From positions 1 to 38,204 of the forward strand of contig DAHUZS010000103.1 in assembly GCA_027315045.1 (NCBI GenBank): DNA of 38,204 nt, written 5' to 3'. Below the pieces are notes generated by a model. That model had not been told where the DNA came from and ran no database searches. It worked only from the letters and a program-made list of their open reading frames with translations. Made by a program: the position numbers and the translations under genes. This DNA is from Acidimicrobiaceae bacterium (GTDB taxonomy: Bacteria > Actinomycetota > Acidimicrobiia > Acidimicrobiales > RAAP-2). Below, piece after piece: positions 32,828 to 38,204 of this stretch. Position 1 is the first letter of the stretch. Each line of letters opens with the position of its first letter.

Positions 32828-34834
32828 CTACGCCTCGCGGGCCAGGGCGTCGGCCAGGAAGCGCTCGACGACCCGACGGTCGGTGGTTCGCCGCATCGGG
32901 GGAAGGGCGGCCAAGAGGGTGTTCCGGTAGCTGGCGGTGGCCAGGCGGGAGTCGAGGATGGCGACCACGCCGCGGTCCTCGGCATTGCGGATCAGCCGGC
33001 CGACCCCCTGGGCGAGCAGTGTCGCGGCCCGGGGTAGGTCGACCACCCGGAACGCGGCGTCGCCGGCCCGCTCCCGGCGGGCGTCGGCCACCGGATCCCC
33101 GGGCCGGGGGAACGGGAGGCGGTCCAGGGTGACGAGGGAGAGCGACCGGCCGGGCACGTCCACGCCCTGCCAGAAGCCGAGCGTGGCGAACAGGCAGGAC
33201 GACTCCTCGGCGCTGAAGGCCGCGAGGAGCCGGGGCTTGGGCAGCTCGCCCTGGACGAGGACGCGGTGGGGGAGCCGTGGTGCGAGCGCGGCGGCAGCGG
33301 CCTCGGTGGCCCGACGCGAGGTGAACAGGGCCAGGGTCCGGCCCCCGGCCGCACCGATCAACGCCGCGAGCTCCTCGATGAGGGCGGGCTCGGCGTCGGC
33401 CCGTCGCCGGTCGGGCAGGTGCCGGGCCACGTAGAGCAGGGCGTGGTTGGCGAAGTCGAAGGGGCTCCCCACGTCGAGCTGGGTGGCGCTCGTGCCTTGG
33501 AGCCCGAGCCGGGCCTCGAGCCCCACCGGGATGGTGGCGCTAGTGAGCACGGCGCTCACCTGCCCCCACAGGGACTCGTGCAGCGCGTCGGACACGTCGA
33601 CCGGCGAGAGCCGCAGGACCGGTGCACGGCGGTCGCCGTCCACCCAGACCACCTCGCCGTCGGAGACGGCCGGGAGCCGCCCGAGGTCCTCGGCGAGATG
33701 CCCGGCCGCGCTGAGGGACCGCACCAGCGAGGCCTGGTCCTCGCGGCCGGCTTCTTGTTCCGCGGCCCGCAGCCGGGCCGTGAGCTCGTCGACCCGCGCC
33801 CGGGCCAGCGTGACCAGGTCGGTGACGTCGCGCTGGGCCGGTCCGACGCCGCCACCGAGCGACACCCGGGTGCCGAGGTGCCGGGCCAGGACCTCGGTCA
33901 TCCGGTCGGCGACCTCGCCCACGCCGACGGCGACCGACCGGTCCTCGGGGGGGAGCAGCGCTCTGGTGGCCGCCGAAAGGGCCCGGAACCGCCCCGTGGT
34001 GACCTCGACCCCGAGGCTGGCGGTCATCACCTCTTCCAGCTCGTGGGCCTCGTCGAAGACCACCACCTCGTGGGGCGGGAGCACCCCGCCCCCGGCGGCG
34101 AGGTGGGCGCCGTAGAGGTGGGTGTTGACCACGATGACGTCGGCTGCACCGGCCCGATCCCTGGCGGCCTCGGCGAAGCATCGCGACCCGGAGGGACATC
34201 GGAACGCCCCCGGGCACTCGCGCGGGCCGACGCTCACCATCGCCCAGACCCGGGCGGAGGGCTCGAAGGTGAGCTCCGCCCGGTCTCCGCTCTCGGTGCG
34301 TCCGGACCAACGCAGGATACGGCGGAGCTGGTCGGCCAATCGGCCCGAGTTCGGCGCGGCCCCGTCGTCGTCGTGCTCGTCGGCCGGTTCGCCCAAGGCC
34401 AGTCGTCCCTCGCCGTCACCGAGCTCGCTCGCCCGCTGCCGGCACAGATAGTTCGACCGGCCCTTCAGCACCGCCCACGCGAACGGGACGTCGACGGCGG
34501 CGTCGAGGAGTGGGAGGTCCTTCGTCGCCAACTGGTCCTGCAGGGCCTTAGTGGCGGTCGCCACCACTACCGTCTTGGCCGAGGTGGCCGCCGGGGCGAG
34601 GTAGGCGAGCGACTTGCCGGTGCCGGTGCCGGCCTGGACCACCAGGTTCGTCCCCCGCGTCATGGCCTGGGCCACGGTCGCGGCCATCTCACGCTGGCCC
34701 GGCCGCTCCTCACCGCCCCCGGGCAGGGCGGCGACCACCCGGCCGAGCAGGGCGATCGCCGCGCTAGCCGGGTCGAGGTCCCGAGCGGCCCGGCCGGTGC
34801 CGGAGCCCGGGACGCGCTGTGCCCCCTCGCTCAC
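32828..34834 (-). CDS. dinG: DinG-family ATP-dependent helicase
   Basis: The 668-aa superfamily 2 helicase has VVQAGTGTGKSLAYLAP (motif I), VVVFDEAHELEEVM (DEAH), and GVGRLIRNAEDRGVVAILDS (motif VI). Four cysteines for an iron-sulphur cluster are at NYLCRQ, RECPG, FRCPSG and RCFAEA, as in DinG/XPD. It unwinds D-loops, R-loops or G-quadruplex structures in related proteins. The GTG at 34834 has TACGGT 7 nt upstream and no Shine-Dalgarno. It diverges from uppS. The stop lies 28 nt beyond the stop of the converging thiolase gene. Confidence 0.9.
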   Translation of the reverse strand: MSEGAQRVPGSGTGRAARDLDPASAAIALLGRVVAALPGGGEERPGQREMAATVAQAMTRGTNLVVQAGTGTGKSLAYLAPAATSAKTVVVATATKALQDQLATKDLPLLDAAVDVPFAWAVLKGRSNYLCRQRASELGDGEGRLALGEPADEHDDDGAAPNSGRLADQLRRILRWSGRTESGDRAELTFEPSARVWAMVSVGPRECPGAFRCPSGSRCFAEAARDRAGAADVIVVNTHLYGAHLAAGGGVLPPHEVVVFDEAHELEEVMTASLGVEVTTGRFRALSAATRALLPPEDRSVAVGVGEVADRMTEVLARHLGTRVSLGGGVGPAQRDVTDLVTLARARVDELTARLRAAEQEAGREDQASLVRSLSAAGHLAEDLGRLPAVSDGEVVWVDGDRRAPVLRLSPVDVSDALHESLWGQVSAVLTSATIPVGLEARLGLQGTSATQLDVGSPFDFANHALLYVARHLPDRRRADAEPALIEELAALIGAAGGRTLALFTSRRATEAAAAALAPRLPHRVLVQGELPKPRLLAAFSAEESSCLFATLGFWQGVDVPGRSLSLVTLDRLPFPRPGDPVADARRERAGDAAFRVVDLPRAATLLAQGVGRLIRNAEDRGVVAILDSRLATASYRNTLLAALPPMRRTTDRRVVERFLADALAREA

Positions 34835-34841
34835 CGCGCTG

Positions 34842-34911
34842 ACCGTACCCGCCCGGCCGTGACCGGCGGTTCGAGGTCCGGCCCCGGCGTTCGAGCGGGT
34901 GGCGGTAGTTT
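34842..34911. promoter_or_regulatory. Divergent leaderless-type promoters, dinG and uppS
   Basis: On the minus strand TACGGT (34847-34842) lies 7 nt before dinG GTG 34834. On the plus strand TAGTTT (34906-34911) lies 7 nt before uppS GTG 34919. Neither start has a Shine-Dalgarno. Both mRNAs probably begin at or near the GTG. Confidence 0.5.
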
Positions 34912-34918
34912 CGCCGGT

Positions 34919-35719
34919 GTGATTCGACGTGCCGGTTCGCTCGACGCCGCCTCCGGGCTCCCGCCCGGGGGTTCGCCCTCGCCGGCCGCCAGCGAGGCGC
35001 CCGAACCGGTCCCACCGGAGCTCGACCGCCGTCGCATGCCGGCCCACGTCGCCTGCGTGATGGACGGGAACGGCCGCTGGGCCGCGCAGCGGGGCCTGCC
35101 TCGGACCGAGGGCCACATTGCCGGGGAAGAGGCGCTGTTCAAGGTGGTGAACGGGGCGCTCGAGGTGGGGTTGCGGTGGTTCACGGTGTATGCCTTCTCG
35201 ACCGAGAACTGGCGCCGGCCGCCCGACGAGGTCCGCTTCCTCATGAACTTCAACGAGACGCTCCTCGCCCGCCGGCGGGACGAGCTCAACCGTCGCGGGG
35301 TGAGGATCCGCTTCGCCGGCCGGACCGACCGCCGCATCCCCCGCCGGGTGCAGCGGGCCATGGACGAGGCGACCGCACTGACCGAGTCCAACCGGACCAT
35401 GACCCTCACCCTGGCCTTCAACTACGGAGGGAGAGCCGAGATCGTCGACGCGGTCCGGGCCATCGTCCGCGACGAGGTCCCGGCTGCCCGGGTCAACGAG
35501 CGGACCATCGGCTCGCATCTCTACTACCCCGACATGCCCGACCCCGACCTGGTCATCCGCAGCTCGGGCGAGCACCGCCTCTCCAATTTCTTCCTGTGGG
35601 AGCTCGCCTACAGCGAGCTCATGTTCTCCCCCCGCTACTGGCCGGACTTCTCGAGCGCCGACCTGTACGAGGCGATCATCGAGTACCAGCGGCGAAGCCG
35701 CCGCTACGGGGGGGTCTAG
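34919..35719 (+). CDS. uppS: Isoprenyl transferase (UppS-type)
   Basis: The cis-prenyltransferase makes long-chain isoprenyl diphosphate, the lipid carrier of cell-wall synthesis. The 266-aa protein has HVACVMDGNGRWAAQRGLPR (diphosphate-binding Asp), YAFSTENWRRPPDEV, and RSSGEHRLSNFFLWELAYSE. The first 35 residues are Pro/Ser-rich and not part of the core. The GTG start is chosen from the leaderless-type box at 34906. The next gene starts directly after the TAG. Confidence 0.92.
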   Translation: MIRRAGSLDAASGLPPGGSPSPAASEAPEPVPPELDRRRMPAHVACVMDGNGRWAAQRGLPRTEGHIAGEEALFKVVNGALEVGLRWFTVYAFSTENWRRPPDEVRFLMNFNETLLARRRDELNRRGVRIRFAGRTDRRIPRRVQRAMDEATALTESNRTMTLTLAFNYGGRAEIVDAVRAIVRDEVPAARVNERTIGSHLYYPDMPDPDLVIRSSGEHRLSNFFLWELAYSELMFSPRYWPDFSSADLYEAIIEYQRRSRRYGGV

Positions 35720-35917
35720 GTGGTCTTCACCAGGATCGCTCGGGTCCTCGGCCTGGCGGTGTTCGCCGGCCTGTGCTGGCTGGCCAGCGTCGGTTTCCCC
35801 CCGGCCGCCCCGTTGGTGGTGACGGCCGTGGTGCTGGTCGTGCTGATCGGCGGGGGGAACGTGTTGCGGGGCCGGTCCCCCTCGGGTGGTTCGGGGGCGA
35901 CCAGGCGGGGATCGTGA
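35720..35917 (+). CDS. Small membrane protein, 65 aa
   Basis: The protein has two hydrophobic spans (VLGLAVFAGLCWLASVGFPP and LVVTAVVLVVLIGGGNVL) and a basic C-terminus (RGRSPSGGSGATRRGS). It starts with the GTG right after the uppS TAG and overlaps recO by GTGA. Function is unknown; tight packing suggests it is really expressed. Confidence 0.7.
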   Translation: MVFTRIARVLGLAVFAGLCWLASVGFPPAAPLVVTAVVLVVLIGGGNVLRGRSPSGGSGATRRGS

Positions 35918-36648
35918 GCCTCTACCGCGACCGGGGGGTGGTTCTGCGCACCTACAAGCTGGGTGAGGCGGACCGCATCGTGGTCGTGGCGACCGAGCAC
36001 CACGGGAAGGTCCGCGCCGTGGCCAAGGGGGTCCGGCGGACTTCGAGCAAGTTCGGATCGCGCCTCGAGCCGCTCAGCCACACGGCCCTCTTGTGCTGGC
36101 GGGGACGGGGCGAGCTCGACATCGTGAATCAGGTCGAGGTGATCGACCACTTCCGGGTGGTCCGCGAGGACCTAGAAAAGATGGCCAAGGGCCTGTCGTT
36201 GCTCGAGGTGGTCGACCAGTTGGCCCAGGAGGGCCACGCCGACCCGGGCCTCTACGCCATGTTGGTCGGGGCGCTCCGGGTGCTGGCCGATCCCCGGCTC
36301 GATCCGACCCTGGTCCCGCCGGCCTTCTTCTTGAAGGCGCTCGTGCTCGAGGGGGCCGGGCCGGTCATCGACGGCTGTGCCTCGTGCGGGCGCACCGAGC
36401 GCGAGGTCGAGTTGGTCGCCTTCGACCTGCTCGAAGGGGGAGCACTGTGTCGCGGCTGCCGCCGTGGACGACCGATGAGCGAGGATGCCCTGGTGCTCAT
36501 GCGCCGGATCCTCGGCGGTGAGTTGGCGGCCACGCTGCGTGAGGCACCCGGACCCGGGTCGGCCGAGCTCTGCCAGCTCGCCACCGAGGCGATGGAGGCC
36601 CATCTCGACCGGCGGCTGCGCACCGTGCGTAGCGCGACCGGCCTCTGA
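35914..36648 (+). CDS. recO: DNA repair protein RecO
   Basis: RecO loads RecA on SSB-coated DNA together with RecR. The 244-aa protein has the OB-fold N-terminus (YRDRGVVLRTYKLGEADRIV, GKVRAVAKGVRRTSSKFGSR) and a four-cysteine zinc site (CASCGRTE and LCRGC). The GTG overlaps the previous stop. It is usually next to era; here about 10 kb separates them. Confidence 0.95.
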   Translation: MSLYRDRGVVLRTYKLGEADRIVVVATEHHGKVRAVAKGVRRTSSKFGSRLEPLSHTALLCWRGRGELDIVNQVEVIDHFRVVREDLEKMAKGLSLLEVVDQLAQEGHADPGLYAMLVGALRVLADPRLDPTLVPPAFFLKALVLEGAGPVIDGCASCGRTEREVELVAFDLLEGGALCRGCRRGRPMSEDALVLMRRILGGELAATLREAPGPGSAELCQLATEAMEAHLDRRLRTVRSATGL

Positions 36649-36663
36649 GGAGACTTCGCACCG

Positions 36664-37773
36664 GTGGTCGCGGCCCGAGGCCTCGGGGTCTACGTGCACG
36701 TGCCGTTCTGCCGGCGGCGTTGCGACTACTGCGCCTTCGCCACCTACGTCGACCGGGACCACCTGATGGTCGACTATGTGGCGGCGCTCCGGATTGAGAT
36801 CGCCACTGCGCTCGACGCTGGCCGCCTTGGGCCGGCCCGGGCGCTCTTCGTCGGCGGGGGCACCCCGTCCCGCCTGCCGGCCGAGGACCTGGCCTCGGTG
36901 CTGGCTGCTGTCCCGCTCCTCCCCGGGGCCGAGGTGAGCGTGGAGTGCAACCCCGAGGACGTGACCGACGACCGGCTGGCCGTCTACCGGCAGGCCGGGG
37001 TGACCAGGATCTCGCTCGGGGCCCAGGCGGTCGCGCCCCACGTGCTCGCCTCATTGGGACGCCACCACCGCTTCGAGGCGGTAGTGGCGGCGGCGGCGGC
37101 CGTGGAGCGGGCGGGATTCGCCAGCTGGAACCTCGATCTCATCTACGGGGCCGCCGCCGAGCGCGACGTCGACTGGGCTCGGACCCTCCAGACGGCGCTC
37201 GACCTCGGCCCCCCGCACCTGAGCGCGTACGCGCTCACGGTGGAGCCGGGGACGCCATTGGCCGCCGACCCGTCCCGCCATCCCGACGACGACGTCCAGG
37301 CGCACCGCTACGAGATGGCAGACGTGGCTCTCTCGGCCGCCGGCTACCGCTGGGAAGAGATCTCCAACTGGGCCCGAGCGGGCCACCGCTGCGTCTACAA
37401 CAACATCGCCTGGTCCGGCGGTGACTACCTGGGGTTCGGGTCGGCTGCCCACTCCCACCGGGGTCGCGAACGGTGGTGGAACGTGCGCCGGCCCGAGCGC
37501 TACGTGGCCCTGATCCGCTCGGGCGCGTCGCCGGTGGCCGGTTCGGAGACCCTGGAGGACGACCGGGCCGCCTTCGAGTACCTGAGCCTCGCCCTGCGCA
37601 CCCCCCGCGGGGTGCCTTCGAGCGCCCTGGCGCGGAGCCCCGAGTTGACCGGGCTGGTCGAGTGGACGACGGGGCGCGCGGTGCTAACCGTCGCCGGACG
37701 GATGCTGGCCAGCGAGATCGCGCTGCGCCTGGAGGTGTCGGCCACCCCTGCTGGCTCCGGGGCCCGGTCGTGA
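36664..37773 (+). CDS. hemW: Radical SAM heme chaperone HemW-like protein
   Basis: The 369-aa radical SAM protein has YVHVPFCRRRCDYCAFATYV (C-x3-C-x2-C for the cluster), ALFVGGGTPSRLPAEDL, VECNPEDVTDDRL and SLGAQAV. HemW proteins carry heme to targets; older annotation is coproporphyrinogen III oxidase-like. In many actinobacteria this gene sits before hrcA, whereas here it follows recO. GTG 36664 follows GAGGAG by about 12 nt, a long spacing. Confidence 0.9.
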   Translation: MVAARGLGVYVHVPFCRRRCDYCAFATYVDRDHLMVDYVAALRIEIATALDAGRLGPARALFVGGGTPSRLPAEDLASVLAAVPLLPGAEVSVECNPEDVTDDRLAVYRQAGVTRISLGAQAVAPHVLASLGRHHRFEAVVAAAAAVERAGFASWNLDLIYGAAAERDVDWARTLQTALDLGPPHLSAYALTVEPGTPLAADPSRHPDDDVQAHRYEMADVALSAAGYRWEEISNWARAGHRCVYNNIAWSGGDYLGFGSAAHSHRGRERWWNVRRPERYVALIRSGASPVAGSETLEDDRAAFEYLSLALRTPRGVPSSALARSPELTGLVEWTTGRAVLTVAGRMLASEIALRLEVSATPAGSGARS

Positions 37774-37795
37774 CCGGTCCGACCGGGCGGTGTCC

Positions 37796-37807
37796 TATCC
37801 TGCCCCG
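37796..37807 (+). promoter_or_regulatory. Leaderless-type -10 box of glyS
   Basis: TATCCT (37796-37801) is followed by 6 nt and the ATG at 37808, the same geometry as leuS. There is no Shine-Dalgarno. Confidence 0.5.
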
Positions 37808-38204
37808 ATGACCGCGGCAAACGACGACGACAACCTGATGGACAAGGTCGTGAACCTGTGCAAGCGCCGCGGGTTCGTCTTCCCCTCGGCCGAGATCTAC
37901 GGCGGGTTCCGCTCCACCTACGACTACGGGCCGCTCGGGGCCAGCATGCTGCGCAACGTGAAGGACGCCGGGTGGCGTTCGATGGTCCGGTTGCGCGACG
38001 ACGTGGTCGGCATCGATGCCGCCATCCTCTCACCCGCCGCGGTGTGGGAGGCCTCGGGCCACCTCGAGAGCTTCACCGACCCCCTGGTCGATTGCCGCTC
38101 GTGCCACGAGCGCTGGCGGGCCGACCAGATCGACGGGGTCTGCCCGAACTGCGGCTCGACCGACATCACCGACGCCCGGGCGTTCCACCTCATGTTCAAG
38201 ACCC
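37808..38204 (+). CDS. glyS: Glycyl-tRNA synthetase, N-terminal part
   Basis: The gene is cut by the window end; 132 codons are visible. MDKVVNLCKRRGFVFPSAEI, YGGFRSTYDYGPLGASMLRN and AAILSPAAVWEASGHLESFT are class II GlyRS (single-chain alpha2 type) sequence, with a zinc ribbon CRSCHERW and CPNCGS. It joins glycine to tRNA-Gly. The ATG at 37808 begins 35 nt after hemW. Confidence 0.95.
   Translation, partial: MTAANDDDNLMDKVVNLCKRRGFVFPSAEIYGGFRSTYDYGPLGASMLRNVKDAGWRSMVRLRDDVVGIDAAILSPAAVWEASGHLESFTDPLVDCRSCHERWRADQIDGVCPNCGSTDITDARAFHLMFKT

Overview
The window is high-GC bacterial DNA. Gene content points to an actinobacterium, most likely of the class Acidimicrobiia (inference). Supporting signs are an hrcA-dnaJ-rsmE-HIT-phoH-ybeY-CBS-era gene string, a FolP2-type dihydropteroate synthase homologue, a coenzyme-F420-type luciferase-like oxidoreductase, many GTG starts, and TANNNT boxes lying 6-8 nt upstream of start codons (leaderless mRNAs). 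The genus cannot be told from the sequence alone.

Positions 1-1745 are accessory debris beside a tRNA. They hold a cluster of transposon-end-like repeats, one short intact gene of unknown function (343-732), a frameshifted pseudogene of a DUF5666-like beta-repeat protein (987-1592), a 20-bp palindrome with a degenerate copy, and then tRNA-Ala(GGC) on the minus strand. A crotonase-fold gene (minus) and leuS plus a YgjP-type metallopeptidase (plus) follow.

Positions 6443-8703 (minus) form a compact four-gene operon: a ferritin-like diiron protein, an SCP2-like protein, a small zinc-ribbon protein and a di-cluster ferredoxin. It looks like an uncharacterised oxygenase or desaturase system with its own electron carrier, behind a promoter region rich in CTAC/GTAG repeats. 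Positions 8953-11938 (minus) carry an F420-type oxidoreductase, a PAC2 protein and an APH-fold phosphotransferase. The phosphotransferase diverges from a plus-strand trx-folP2-holA operon with 1-nt overlaps. rpsT and an acyl-CoA dehydrogenase lie on the minus strand after it.

Positions 16511-26056 (plus) are core housekeeping: lepA, hrcA (with a CIRCE-like operator on its -10 box), dnaJ, rsmE, a BldC/excisionase-like HTH, HIT, phoH, ybeY, a CNNM/CBS protein and era. A decayed IS110 transposase tail sits between dnaJ and rsmE. Positions 26232-32799 (plus) interrupt the usual era-recO neighbourhood with acyl-CoA catabolism genes: acyl-CoA dehydrogenase, a hotdog-like protein, CaiB-type CoA transferase, a VOC protein, and a DUF35/thiolase-fold pair resembling the steroid side-chain aldolase ChsH2(DUF35)-Ltp2. 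A multiply frameshifted SGNH-hydrolase pseudogene (minus) lies inside this block. Positions 32828-38204 return to housekeeping: dinG (minus), diverging from uppS, a small membrane protein, recO, hemW and the start of the glycyl-tRNA synthetase gene, which runs off the window.

The most unusual material is the diiron-ferredoxin operon, the consistent leaderless promoter geometry, the CIRCE-like operator, the two multi-frameshift pseudogenes and the IS110 relic.
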